Shown: positions 1 through 7,161 of the stretch, in pieces
Position numbering within the stretch: position 1 is the first letter of the stretch
How the letters are laid out: every line of letters begins with the position of its first letter
NCBI GenBank assembly: GCA_029259535.1
Contig: JAPHEF010000019.1
Location: 1-36,554, forward strand
DNA length: 36,554 bases
Origin: Alkanophaga liquidiphilum
Lineage (GTDB): Archaea > Halobacteriota > Syntropharchaeia > Alkanophagales > B39-G2
Direction of reading: 5' to 3'
The notes under the pieces: generated by a model
Told to the model about the DNA's origin: nothing
What the model saw: only the letters and a program-made list of their open reading frames with translations
Databases searched by the model: none
Translations under genes and position numbers: made by a program

Positions 1-598
1 GCTTCTTGGCGCCCATGACGGCGCCGAGCCCGGTTCTCCCAGCGGCATGCGCCCTTTCCGATATTATAGCGGCAAACTTCACAAGGTTCTCGCCGGCGAC
101 GCCGATGCATGCGATTTTCGCCTCGAAGTCGCCCAGATCCTCCTTTAAGATTTTTTCAGTTTCCGATGCTGGGCGCCCCCAGAGGTGGGAGGCATCTCTG
201 AACTCGACGCCGCCGTCGCGGATGACGAGCGCCGTCGGCTTCGCGGCGACGCCCTCGATAATAACGCCGTCGTAGCCCGCGAATTTCAGCTCGGCGCCGA
301 AGTGCCCGCCGGCGCTCGCCGCGCCGAAAAGCGACGTCAGCGGGGATTTCGCAACGACGTCGTACCGCCCCGCCGTCGGCGCCGCCGTCCCGGTCAGCGG
401 CCCCGTCATGAGGATTAACTTGTTGCGTGCGTCGAGCGGGGGGACGCCCGCAGGCACCTCCTCATACAAAAGCTTCGTGGCGACGCCACGCCCCCCAAGA
501 AAAGCATTCAATATCGGTTTACTTGGCTCTTCCACATGCAACTTCTGGCTTGTTAGATTTACTCGTAATATGCGGGTTGCGTAGCCGTGAATGAGCAT
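1..598 (-). CDS. Aldehyde ferredoxin oxidoreductase family protein, N-terminal part (runs off window)
   Basis: Reading the minus strand from the ATG at 598 gives about 199 codons open to the window edge. The protein begins MLIHGYATRILRVNLTSQ and contains LGGRGVATKLLYEE, LILMTGPLTGTAAPTAGRY, AKSPLTSLFGAASAGGHFG and GRTGLGAVMGAKK. This is the signature series of the N-terminal domain of tungsten/molybdenum aldehyde ferredoxin oxidoreductases, which binds the bis-pterin cofactor. A purine-rich ribosome binding site (GGAG repeated within 599-620) precedes the ATG. The family oxidises aldehydes to acids and passes electrons to ferredoxin. The 4Fe-4S cysteines and substrate domain lie outside the window, so the substrate class cannot be judged. 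It is a different paralogue from the complete AOR at 12676-14424. No ferredoxin gene is visible beside it on this side. Confidence 0.88.
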   Translation of the reverse strand, partial: MLIHGYATRILRVNLTSQKLHVEEPSKPILNAFLGGRGVATKLLYEEVPAGVPPLDARNKLILMTGPLTGTAAPTAGRYDVVAKSPLTSLFGAASAGGHFGAELKFAGYDGVIIEGVAAKPTALVIRDGGVEFRDASHLWGRPASETEKILKEDLGDFEAKIACIGVAGENLVKFAAIISERAHAAGRTGLGAVMGAKK

Positions 599-796
599 CA
601 GAACCCTTTCTCCACTCCTACAAAAAAACTTTTGCATTTTAAGCTGGAACCCCCAAAACCGCTTTAATGCAAGAGTTCGTCTCCAAAAACAATTGTCGGA
701 GACGTTTGAACATGTGCGTCCGCTCAGTCTATTTTAAGGGAAACTCAACAGCCGTGGCGACATATTTATAATTTGGAAAAATAAGGGAAATAAAAG
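599..796. other. Intergenic region with a TATA-like box
   Basis: No credible gene is seen. An A+T-rich stretch with a TATA-like element (catatttataattt, about 760-773, plus orientation) lies just before the hairpin element that precedes rps13, so it could be an upstream promoter for the ribosomal operon. An imperfect inverted repeat (gtctcc near 690 and ggagac near 708) is also present; its role is unknown. Confidence 0.4.
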
Positions 797-1000
797 GTCA
801 GCTTCTCCTCGATGAACGAGGAGCTAGCTTGCCCTCGCTATGTCCCGCCGGGACGCTTCATTGAGCCAATCAGAGTGGCTGACCGCACCCCACATCGGGC
901 TGGAAAACTGGCGGACGCCGCTCCAGCCCACCGAAACAAAAATAACTACGGATACATAAATAACTTCCGCCCTCTCATTTAAACCATAAGCTTGGCGGGG
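797..1000 (-). mobile_element. IS200/IS605-like non-autonomous hairpin element, copy A
   Basis: This gene-less segment matches, in the same order, the segments at 14913-15120, 34767-35027 and (inverted) 18893-19080. Its left edge is GTCA plus a perfect 7-bp hairpin (CTCCTCG at 805-811, CGAGGAG at 817-823) followed by GCTTGCCCTCG. Its right edge is a degenerate hairpin, CCGCC (967-971) to GGCGG (994-998). Read on the minus strand, the left end becomes hairpin-AAGCTGAC, which resembles the right end of archaeal TnpB-type IS605 elements, so the transposon orientation is taken as minus. The copy is decayed relative to copy B. It ends 15 bases before the rps13 start and holds a TATA box at 954-963. 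Assignment to IS605 is from memory of the end structure, not from a database match. Confidence 0.6.
954..963 (+). promoter_or_regulatory. Probable TATA box for the rps13 operon, inside element A
   Basis: The sequence acataaataa lies about 55 bases before the rps13 ATG. Archaeal transcription starts about 25 bases after the box centre, so a start near 984 and a 5' leader of about 30 bases would follow. The leader would contain the GGGGGGAG ribosome binding site at 997-1004. The same TATA-hairpin order occurs in copy B before the beta-propeller gene. Confidence 0.5.
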
Positions 1001-1013
1001 GGAGTGTGAGCGG

Positions 1014-1487
1014 ATGGCAGAGGACGCAGCAGAAGGAGCTACAGAAGAAGAACTCAAACATATAGTAAGGCTTGTGGACACGGACTTAGACGGGAGGAAG
1101 AGCGTGCAGCATGCACTTTGCGGCATAAAGGGCGTAGGGCGACGCGTCGCAAGAGCAATTTCCATCTCCGCAGGCATCAACCCGAATGCAACGATGGGCA
1201 AGCTTTCCGACGAGGAGATAGAGCGGCTGAAAACTGCGTTGGAAAGCGTTGAGAGGCGGTTGCCGGGCTGGATGCTCAACAGGCGAAAGGATATCTATAC
1301 CGGCGAGGACAAGCACATCCTGGGCGCAGACCTGCTGATGACTATTAGAGAGGATATAAACTTCATGAGAAAGATACGCTGCTACAAAGGCATAAGACAC
1401 GAACTCGGTCAAAAAGTAAGAGGGCAGAGGACGCGGTCTACCGGCAGGAGAGGTCCTGTCGTCGGCGTTAGAAGGAAGAGGAGGTGA
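1014..1487 (+). CDS. rps13: Small ribosomal subunit protein uS13
   Basis: 157 aa. Archaeal/eukaryotic S13 of the 30S head, contacting 16S rRNA and the intersubunit bridge. The core motif GIKGVGRRVARAI is at about residues 39-51, and the basic C-terminal tail GQRTRSTGRRGPVVGVRRKRR follows. It has an acidic N-terminal extension (MAEDAAEGATEEEL). The ATG is preceded by GGGGGGAGTGTGAGC, a usable ribosome binding site. It is the first gene of the conserved uS13-uS4-uS11-RpoD cluster, with 7 bases to rps4. The start region abuts hairpin element A, which probably supplies the promoter. Confidence 0.97.
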   Translation: MAEDAAEGATEEELKHIVRLVDTDLDGRKSVQHALCGIKGVGRRVARAISISAGINPNATMGKLSDEEIERLKTALESVERRLPGWMLNRRKDIYTGEDKHILGADLLMTIREDINFMRKIRCYKGIRHELGQKVRGQRTRSTGRRGPVVGVRRKRR

Positions 1488-1494
1488 GCGGCGG

Positions 1495-2010
1495 ATGGGC
1501 GACCCGAAGAGGCGAAGGAAGACCTACGAGACGCCAAAGCATCCTTGGGAAGCAACAAGAATACAAGAAGAACATGAGCTCGTCGAGAAGTACGGGTTAA
1601 AAAACAAACGGGAGATATACAAGGCGCTAACGACTATAAAGAAATACAGAAGAGAAATTCGAGGGATATCAGCAGCGCTTTCCAGCATGAAGGGCAGCGA
1701 GCACGCCTTAAAGAAGCGGGAGGGGATTCTAAGGAGTTTGAAAAGGAAAGGGATATTGAAGCCAGATGGCGACGTCGACGACGTTTTGGGGCTAAGCATT
1801 GAAGACCTCTTAGAACGGCGTTTGCAGACGATTGTGTATAAGAAGGGACTTGCTAAGACGATGAAACAGGCACGGCAGCTAATTGTGCACGGACACATTG
1901 CAGTAGCCGGACGGCGGGTGACGGCGCCCAGTTATATAGTATCTGTGGACGAAGAGCCCGAGGTGCGATATTTCTCAGAAGACATTGCAGAGCGACTTGG
2001 TTTGACGTAG
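1495..2010 (+). CDS. rps4: Small ribosomal subunit protein uS4
   Basis: 171 aa, normal for archaeal uS4, a primary 16S rRNA binder that nucleates 30S assembly. The N-terminus is MGDPKRRRKTYETPKHPWE, typical of archaeal S4. An S4 RNA-binding domain lies at about residues 103-160 (LERRLQTIVYKKGLAKT, then ARQLIVHGHIAVAGRRVTAPS). A strong GAGGAGGTGAGCGG site precedes the ATG. It sits in the ribosomal/RNA polymerase operon between rps13 and rps11, with 16 bases to the preferred rps11 start. Confidence 0.97.
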   Translation: MGDPKRRRKTYETPKHPWEATRIQEEHELVEKYGLKNKREIYKALTTIKKYRREIRGISAALSSMKGSEHALKKREGILRSLKRKGILKPDGDVDDVLGLSIEDLLERRLQTIVYKKGLAKTMKQARQLIVHGHIAVAGRRVTAPSYIVSVDEEPEVRYFSEDIAERLGLT

Positions 2011-2026
2011 AGTGGGGGATGGAGCT

Positions 2027-2416
2027 ATGGTAGAGGGGAAGTGGGCAGTAGCCCATATATATTCGTCGTTTAACAACACGATAATCACGATAACTGACTT
2101 GACGGGAGCGGAGACCATCGCAAGAGGCTCGGGGGGCATGGTAGCAAAGGCAGATAGAGACGAAAGCTCACCATACACGGCAATGCAGCTCGCCCTTCAG
2201 CTTGCTGAGAAGCTGAAGGAAAAAGGTATCGTGGGCATTCATATAAAAGTGCGGGCGCCGGGCGGTAACCGGGAGAAAAGCCCAGGACCGGGGGCGCAAG
2301 CGGCGATCAGGGCTTTTGCGAGGGGGGGCCTGCGTATTGGAAGGATAGAAGACGTCACACCAATACCGCATGACGGCACGAGACCGCCGGGCGGGAAGCG
2401 GGGAAGAAGGGTCTGA
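2027..2416 (+). CDS. rps11: Small ribosomal subunit protein uS11
   Basis: 129 aa with the ATG at 2027. The N-terminus MVEGKWAVAHIYSSFNNTII matches archaeal uS11, and GGGGGATGG upstream is the ribosome binding site. An in-frame GTG at 2012 would add only five residues and is less likely. The C-terminal signature TPIPHDGTRPPGGKRGRRV is complete. uS11 forms part of the 30S platform near the Shine-Dalgarno helix. The stop is 13 bases before the rpoD start, so the genes are almost certainly co-transcribed. Confidence 0.97.
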   Translation: MVEGKWAVAHIYSSFNNTIITITDLTGAETIARGSGGMVAKADRDESSPYTAMQLALQLAEKLKEKGIVGIHIKVRAPGGNREKSPGPGAQAAIRAFARGGLRIGRIEDVTPIPHDGTRPPGGKRGRRV

Positions 2417-2429
2417 GCGGGGTGCTGCT

Positions 2430-3293
2430 ATGGAGGTGGAGATTCTCGAGCTTACGGACATGGAGGTCAAATTCATATTGCGGGGCGTTGAGCCGAGCTT
2501 TGCGAACGCCCTGCGTAGAGCCATGCTGACAGAGGTTCCGAAGCTTGCGATTGACGAGGTTAATATTTATGAGAACACTTCGCCGCTCTTCGACGAGATT
2601 TTGGCGTTAAGGCTTGCGCTCATCCCGTTGAGGGCTGAAAACATAGATGAGTTTGTATTTCCCGAGGAGTGCGAATGCAAAGGCGAAGGCTGCGGCTTCT
2701 GCCAAGTGTCGTTCACGCTCTCCGCTCAGAGCCCTGAAAGCGTGGGGGAGCGTGTCGTTTACTCCGACGAGCTTATTTCGTCAGATGAGAAGGTCCGTCC
2801 GTATCCGAACATCCCCATCGTCAAGCTGATTTCCAGAGAGACACGGATAAACGGGATAAAAACAATCTCACGACAGAGCGTAATGTTAGAAGCGATTGCA
2901 AGACTCGGCGTTGGCAAGAAACATGCGAAATGGCAGCCCGCAACGGTATGCGGTTATAAAAACCTGCCAGTAATCGAGATAGATGAGAAGAAATGCGACC
3001 TTTGCAGGAAGTGCGTTGAGGAATGCCCAAAGCAAATACTTGAAGCTACAACGGTGTTGAGGGTAAAGGATGAAAAGCTCTGCTCGCTCTGCAAGCTTTG
3101 CGAGGATGTCTGCGATAGGGACGCCATAAAAGTGTCTTATGACAAGAACTCATTTATCTTCAATGTTGAGTCTGATGGCTCTTATGATGCCTGGGAGCTG
3201 GTGTTGAGAGCTGCAAGGGCTTTGAGAGGGAAATATGTAAAATTGGCGGTGGTGGTTGCGGAGGTTGCCGAGCGGACAAAGGCGCTGGCTTGA
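2430..3293 (+). CDS. rpoD: DNA-directed RNA polymerase subunit D (Rpo3)
   Basis: 287 aa. Homologue of bacterial alpha and eukaryotic Rpb3/AC40; with subunit L it nucleates polymerase assembly. The start is the ATG at 2430 (MEVEILELTDMEVKF), not an upstream in-frame codon that would overlap rps11 heavily. The assembly motif FANALRRAMLTEVPKLAIDEV is at residues 25-45. A cysteine group (ECECKGEGCGFC) lies near residues 78-90. A ferredoxin-like insertion carries two full 4Fe-4S motifs (CDLCRKCVEECP and CSLCKLCEDVCD) near residues 190-230, so two clusters are expected. The last 12 codons, including the stop, are the first 36 bases of tRNA-Leu, which is unusual. The usual euryarchaeal followers uL13 and uS9 are absent here. 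Confidence 0.96.
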   Translation: MEVEILELTDMEVKFILRGVEPSFANALRRAMLTEVPKLAIDEVNIYENTSPLFDEILALRLALIPLRAENIDEFVFPEECECKGEGCGFCQVSFTLSAQSPESVGERVVYSDELISSDEKVRPYPNIPIVKLISRETRINGIKTISRQSVMLEAIARLGVGKKHAKWQPATVCGYKNLPVIEIDEKKCDLCRKCVEECPKQILEATTVLRVKDEKLCSLCKLCEDVCDRDAIKVSYDKNSFIFNVESDGSYDAWELVLRAARALRGKYVKLAVVVAEVAERTKALA

Positions 3294-3340
3294 GGGGTCA
3301 GTCCCGTAGGGGTTCGGGGGTTCGAATCCCCCCCTCCGCA
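3258..3340 (+). tRNA. tRNA-Leu (anticodon GAG)
   Basis: 83 nt class II tRNA. The acceptor stem is GCGGAGG with CCTCCGC and discriminator A. The anticodon stem is CTGGC/GTCAG around loop TTGAGGG, giving anticodon GAG. There is a long variable arm (TCCCGTAGGGG) and a normal TTCGAAT T-loop. No CCA is encoded. Its 5' 36 nt also encode the C-terminus and stop of rpoD, so it probably shares the ribosomal operon transcript or is cut out of it. Confidence 0.95.
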
Positions 3341-3365
3341 TCATTGTAAGCAAAGAGGTAATAAT

Positions 3366-4424
3366 ATGGAGCATATCATCAACGAGGTGGTAAGTAGAGG
3401 AAGAGAGGTTGTAGATGAGGAGCTGGAGGAGATTCTGAAGAGAGCCAAGACTGTCATAAAAGTAATAGGATGCGGCGGCAGCGGCACAAACACCATACAA
3501 AGAATGATGGAAGAGGGAATTGCGGGCGCCGAGCTAATTGCGATGAATACGGACGCTTTACACCTGTTCTATGCAAACGCCCACAAAAAGGTGCTTTTGG
3601 GGAAAAGGACGACAAGAGGGCTCGGCGCGGGCAGCCTTCCGCAGCTCGGCGAGGAAGCGGCAAAAGAGTGCATAGATGAAATAAAGGACGTGGTCAAAGG
3701 CGCCGATATGGTATTCGTGACGTGCGGGCTCGGCGGCGGCACGGGCACCGGCGCCTCGCCTATCGTTGCAGCGGCGGCGGCAGAGGCGGGGGCGCTGACG
3801 ATAGCGGTCGTGACCATGCCATTCACCGCCGAGGGGCGGGTTCGCTGGGAGAATGCCGAACTGGGGCTTGAGAGGCTGAGAGAGTCCGCTGACACTGTTA
3901 TTGTAATCCCGAACGACAGACTTTTGCAGGTTGCGCCTCGGCTTCCGCTGAACGTGGCGTTCAAGGTCGCTGACGAGGTATTAATGCGGGCGGTGAAGGG
4001 CATTACCGAGCTGATAACGAAGCCCGGCTTGATAAATCTGGATTTTGCAGACGTCCGCACGGTGATGCAGAAGGGCGGCGTCGCAATGATAGGCTTGGGC
4101 GAGGCAAATGGCGATAATAAAGCGTTGGAGGCGGTGAAGCGGGCTTTGCGCTCTCCGCTGCTCGACGTGGACATCTCGGGAGCGAAGGCGGCGCTCGTGA
4201 ACGTCTGTGGCGGCGAGGACATGACTATCGAGGAGGCGGAAGGCGTCGTCGAGGAGGTTTACAAGATGGTGGACCCAAATGCACGAATCATTTGGGGCGC
4301 CCAAATCCTACCTGAGCTGAAAAACACGATACGTGCGATGGTCATCGTGACGGGCGTGCGCTCGGACCAAATCCTTGGGAAGGTTACCAAGAAAGAGAAA
4401 TACGGCATTGATATAATCGGGTGA
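3366..4424 (+). CDS. ftsZ: Cell division protein FtsZ (first paralogue)
   Basis: 352 aa tubulin-like GTPase that forms the division ring. An N-terminal helix (about 35 residues) is followed by the GTP-binding loop VIGCGGSGTNT, the loop MNTDALHL, and the tubulin/FtsZ signature GLGGGTGTGASPIVAAAA near residues 118-135. The synergy-loop region (LINLDFADVRTVM) is present at about residues 220-232. The C-terminus ends soon after the core with no long bacterial-type tail. AGAGGTAAT precedes the ATG as ribosome binding site. It follows tRNA-Leu by 25 bases. A second FtsZ lies at 7603-8703; many euryarchaea carry two with separate roles. Confidence 0.96.
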   Translation: MEHIINEVVSRGREVVDEELEEILKRAKTVIKVIGCGGSGTNTIQRMMEEGIAGAELIAMNTDALHLFYANAHKKVLLGKRTTRGLGAGSLPQLGEEAAKECIDEIKDVVKGADMVFVTCGLGGGTGTGASPIVAAAAAEAGALTIAVVTMPFTAEGRVRWENAELGLERLRESADTVIVIPNDRLLQVAPRLPLNVAFKVADEVLMRAVKGITELITKPGLINLDFADVRTVMQKGGVAMIGLGEANGDNKALEAVKRALRSPLLDVDISGAKAALVNVCGGEDMTIEEAEGVVEEVYKMVDPNARIIWGAQILPELKNTIRAMVIVTGVRSDQILGKVTKKEKYGIDIIG

Positions 4425-4476
4425 GCCGCAGTTCCGAATCGAGCGAGTAAGCTACTGCCCCGCCCGGGCGGAAGGA

Positions 4477-4877
4477 ATGAGAGATAAGAGACGCCCGGAG
4501 GAGGTCCTTAAAGAGGCTTATGGAGTTGTGCTGGTCAAAGATGAAAAGATGTTCAATGGGGAGTGGCGGCGGCAGTCGAGGCGGAAGGTGGGGTTCATTG
4601 AAGTTGCGAAGAAGCTTGCCGATGAGAGGAGGCTTCCGGGCTACGACCCAAAAAGATGGAGGCGCTCGGGTTCGGCGTCCCGCCGAGGCAAAGATTTTTG
4701 GAGGCGGTGTGCGTCGATGGCACCGTCGTCCTTTGCAAGTCTGCCGAATGCTACGGGCTTGAAGTGACGCTCGAGGCATTGACAGGTTTAGAGGACGCGA
4801 ACTACACGTTCGTCGGCGGCGCCGTCGCTCAGGGGTTCATGCCCGCCGGCGAGCGAAGTGCGTCCCTTTCGCCTTGA
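4477..4877 (+). pseudogene. Unrecognised gene split by a frameshift
   Basis: Two overlapping reading frames look like halves of one protein of about 130 aa. The first starts at ATG 4477 after GGCGGAAGGA and runs MRDKRRPEEVLKEAYGVVLV to ADERRLPGYDPK. From about 4650 a second frame continues sensibly (MEALGFGVPPRQRFLEAVCV, then KSAECYGLEVTLEALTGLED, stop at 4877). The frames meet at a run of five A (4650-4654); a one-base shift there joins them. The first frame continues past this point as an arginine/serine-rich, non-protein-like tail. I do not recognise the family. It may be a recent pseudogene, a base-calling error in the A run, or two separate small genes with the second starting at ATG 4656. 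It lies between ftsZ and secE. Confidence 0.5.
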
Positions 4878-4887
4878 ATCCGACAGG

Positions 4888-4895
4888 TATTTATG
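4888..4895 (+). promoter_or_regulatory. Probable TATA box for secE-spt5
   Basis: TATTTATG lies about 27 bases before the secE ATG at 4919, so the transcript would begin at or just before the start codon. A purine stretch before the ATG could also serve as a ribosome binding site if the start is slightly upstream. Confidence 0.5.
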
Positions 4896-4918
4896 CTATA
4901 ACGTAGGAAAGCGGGAAG

Positions 4919-5125
4919 ATGCCTCAAGAGAGGAAATTGAATTTGGACGTGAAGGGTTTGGAGTCGAAGCTAAGAGAATATTCTGTTATTTTGAAGCTCA
5001 CGAGGAGACCTACGAGAGAGGAGTTTTTAAGAATTTCAAAAATTGCGGGCGCCGTGATATTAATTATTGGACTTATAGGGTTTTTGATATATGTCTTCCT
5101 GACGGTGCTACCTGAGAGTATTTAG
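4919..5125 (+). CDS. secE: Preprotein translocase subunit SecE (Sec61 gamma)
   Basis: 68 aa tail-anchored protein with one transmembrane segment. An amphipathic region (LESKLREYSVILKLTRRPTR) is followed by the segment VILIIGLIGFLIYVFLTV at about residues 46-63. Length and layout match archaeal SecE, which clamps the SecY channel. It lies directly upstream of spt5, the same pairing as secE-nusG in most archaea and bacteria, with 9 bases between the genes. Confidence 0.93.
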   Translation: MPQERKLNLDVKGLESKLREYSVILKLTRRPTREEFLRISKIAGAVILIIGLIGFLIYVFLTVLPESI

Positions 5126-5134
5126 GGTGTGAGA

Positions 5135-5593
5135 ATGTCAATCTATGCCGTGAAGACGACGGTAAATCAGGAACAGGCGGTAGCAAACCTCATAGAGCGG
5201 GCGATACGTGGGAAAAAGGACCACGGGGTGAAAGCGATTTTAGTGCCCGATAACCTGAAGGGGTATGTGCTCGTCGAGGCTGAGAAGCCTGATACCATAG
5301 AGGAAGCAATACAGCATATACCGCATGCAAGGTCGCTGGTCCGAGGTGCGACGAGCCTCGGCGAGATAGAGCATTTCCTCACGCCACGCCCCTCGATAAC
5401 AGGCATCGTCGAAGGTAGCATCGTCGAAATCATATCAGGACCTCTGAAAGGCGAGCGCGCCCGTGTTAAGCGGGTAGACGAGACTCGTGAGGAGGTCACC
5501 ATCGAGCTCTTCGACGCCGTTGTTCCTATACCCATTACTGTCAGGGGCGACAGCGTGAAGGTCCTTAGCCGCGGAGAGGAGGAACAGGTGTAA
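5135..5593 (+). CDS. spt5: Transcription elongation factor Spt5 (NusG family)
   Basis: 152 aa. The NGN domain comes first (MSIYAVKTTVNQEQAVANLI, residues 1-90) and then a KOW domain (GSIVEIISGPLKGERARVKR, residues 95-145). It binds the polymerase clamp together with Spt4 and raises processivity. The ATG at 5135 is preferred because GGGTGTGAG precedes it and archaeal homologues start with a similar IYAVKTT strand; a GTG two codons upstream is possible. It follows secE in the classical order. Its stop is three bases before the 3' end of the convergent tRNA-Gln. Confidence 0.96.
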   Translation: MSIYAVKTTVNQEQAVANLIERAIRGKKDHGVKAILVPDNLKGYVLVEAEKPDTIEEAIQHIPHARSLVRGATSLGEIEHFLTPRPSITGIVEGSIVEIISGPLKGERARVKRVDETREEVTIELFDAVVPIPITVRGDSVKVLSRGEEEQV

Positions 5594-5595
5594 GA

Positions 5596-5668
5596 TAGTC
5601 CCGGGCGGATTCGAACCGCCGTCGCGGGCTCCAAAGGCCCGCATGCTTGACCCCTACACCACGGGACT
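5596..5668 (-). tRNA. tRNA-Gln (anticodon UUG)
   Basis: 73 nt on the minus strand. A perfect 7-bp acceptor stem AGTCCCG/CGGGACT carries discriminator A. The anticodon stem CGGGC/GCCCG encloses loop CTTTGGA, anticodon TTG. The T arm is GGCGG-TTCGAAT-CCGCC. No encoded CCA. It is convergent with spt5. Confidence 0.94.
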
Positions 5669-5827
5669 ACTGCCCCTTATTTACTTAATATACCTAAAAT
5701 TTAAAGGACGCAGCTGGTCGGAACTTATGCTGGCAAAGGTTAAGACGGGCGTTAAAGTATCCTTTTGAGTATGTTCGGAACCAAAAATGTTATTTAGGAA
5801 GAAACGGTTTAGAGGGGTGGTGATAGC

Positions 5828-6220
5828 ATGGCGGACATCGTGGTAATATGCCGGGATGGCATGGTAAATTCTTACATAAGCAGCCTCATCGCCGCGATTG
5901 AGACCAAGAAGGCGGGCGGGGACGTCGCTGTCATCTTCACGCAGGAGGCGCTCGTGGCGCTTGCGGAGCGGAAGTTCAGGCTCGCCCCGCTGCTCGAGGG
6001 CTACAAGAGCAAAATAGAGGAGAACGCAAAGAAGTTAGGACTCGCCGCCGATCCTGTGGCGCTCGTGAAGGCGGCGAAGGACGCCGGCGTGCGGCTGATT
6101 GCATGCCCGGCGTGGGTCGGTTTGACCGAGATAAAAGTGCCTGCAGAGCTTGAGACGCCCGACGTCGCTGAAGTCTTACGGATCATCGGCGAGGCGAAAA
6201 AGGTTATTGGCACTTTCTAA
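5828..6220 (+). CDS. DsrE/DsrF-like family protein
   Basis: 130 aa single-domain alpha/beta protein. It opens with a strand ending ICRDGMVN and has a second hydrophobic strand GDVAVIFTQEALVAL, then a long helix with basic residues and a strand RLIACPAWVGLTE near residues 90-104. This order is that of small DsrE/DsrF/peroxiredoxin-like proteins, some of which carry sulfur on a cysteine. Two cysteines are seen (about residues 8 and 95); whether either is a sulfur carrier cannot be decided. GAGGGGTGGTGATAGC precedes the ATG. It is monocistronic or joined to pantoate kinase, from which a T-rich 23-base gap separates it. Confidence 0.7.
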   Translation: MADIVVICRDGMVNSYISSLIAAIETKKAGGDVAVIFTQEALVALAERKFRLAPLLEGYKSKIEENAKKLGLAADPVALVKAAKDAGVRLIACPAWVGLTEIKVPAELETPDVAEVLRIIGEAKKVIGTF

Positions 6221-6240
6221 ATTTATTTTTTATTTTTAGT
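6214..6240 (+). terminator. T-rich stretch between the DsrE-like gene and pantoate kinase
   Basis: The sequence after the stop is almost all T and A (attttttattttt type). Archaeal termination favours such T tracts. The same stretch holds TATA-like sequence about 20-25 bases before the pantoate kinase ATG, which has no ribosome binding site, so it may combine terminator and promoter for a leaderless message. Confidence 0.4.
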
Positions 6241-6243
6241 TCC

Positions 6244-7161
6244 ATGCCTGCCCGCTCCAAGGTCGGCGTGAAGGCATATTCGCCGTCACACATTACCGGC
6301 TTCTTTGAGATAATTAGGCATGAAAGTCCGTTGCGCACGGGCTCTGTGGGCTGCGGCGTCGCCCTTGAGGCGGGCTGCGTAGTCGAAGTCCGTTTTAGCG
6401 AAAGTATTGACGAACGCAAGCACCGTATTCTCATCAACGGCGTCGAAACCGATGCAAAGACTACAAAACTCGTTGTAGAACGCCTCGCGGGCAAGCCTGT
6501 CATCGTGGACATCAAGCTGGAGGTGCCTGTAGGTTGTGGCTTCGGCGCAAGCGCCGCCGGCACTTTAAGCACCGCCCTCGCACTTAACGAGCTTTTTTCG
6601 CTCAAAATGTCGCTGAACCGCCTCGCTCAACTCGCCCACGTCGCAGAGGTGACGAACAAAACGGGCTTAGGCGACATCATCGCCCAGAGTTACGGTGGCG
6701 TTGTCATCAGGCTCTCGCCAGGACCGCCGGGCGTCGGCGTCGTCGACAAAATCCCGTGCGGGAGCGTCGAGGTCGGCGCCGTCGCTTTCAGGGAGCTACC
6801 GACGAAGGAGGTGTTAGATGATGAAGATGCGAAGCGGAGGATAAACGAGGCGGGGCGGCGAGCGATGCGGGATTTAATGCAGGCGCCGAGTCTTGAAAAC
6901 TTCATGCGGTTGTCCAAGCGTTTTGCTTACGAAACTGGACTGGTAAGCGAGCGTGGTAAAGACGCCATAGAGGCTGTGGAGGCAGCGGGCGGGCTTGCAA
7001 GTGTCGCAATGCTCGGCGACACAGTCTTCGCCGTCGGGCTTGCGGGCGACGGGCGTAGGGTCTTGGGCACGTTACCCGAAAACGTATATGAATGCCTTTT
7101 GGAATTCGGCGGCATCATTAGAAGCAAAATAGCTGCTCATGGCGCAAAGACGTTACCCTAA
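6244..7161 (+). CDS. Pantoate kinase (GHMP superfamily)
   Basis: 305 aa. Catalyses ATP-dependent phosphorylation of pantoate to 4-phosphopantoate, the archaeal route to coenzyme A that replaces pantothenate synthetase plus pantothenate kinase. The N-terminal motif KAYSPSHITGFFEI at about residues 10-23 is characteristic. The GHMP ATP-binding loop PVGCGFGASAAGTLSTALAL is at about residues 96-115, followed by LGDIIAQSYGGVVIR. The C-terminal GHMP domain has the motif GGLASVAMLGDTVFAV near residues 248-263. The usual partner, phosphopantothenate synthetase, is not in this window. No ribosome binding site is seen before the ATG, consistent with a leaderless transcript. Confidence 0.92.
   Translation: MPARSKVGVKAYSPSHITGFFEIIRHESPLRTGSVGCGVALEAGCVVEVRFSESIDERKHRILINGVETDAKTTKLVVERLAGKPVIVDIKLEVPVGCGFGASAAGTLSTALALNELFSLKMSLNRLAQLAHVAEVTNKTGLGDIIAQSYGGVVIRLSPGPPGVGVVDKIPCGSVEVGAVAFRELPTKEVLDDEDAKRRINEAGRRAMRDLMQAPSLENFMRLSKRFAYETGLVSERGKDAIEAVEAAGGLASVAMLGDTVFAVGLAGDGRRVLGTLPENVYECLLEFGGIIRSKIAAHGAKTLP

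Noticed and set aside
4650..4656. Programmed -1 frameshift in the unknown gene
   Set aside because: The five-A run is not a full canonical X-XXY-YYZ slippery heptamer and no downstream pseudoknot was identified, so mutation or base-calling error is simpler.
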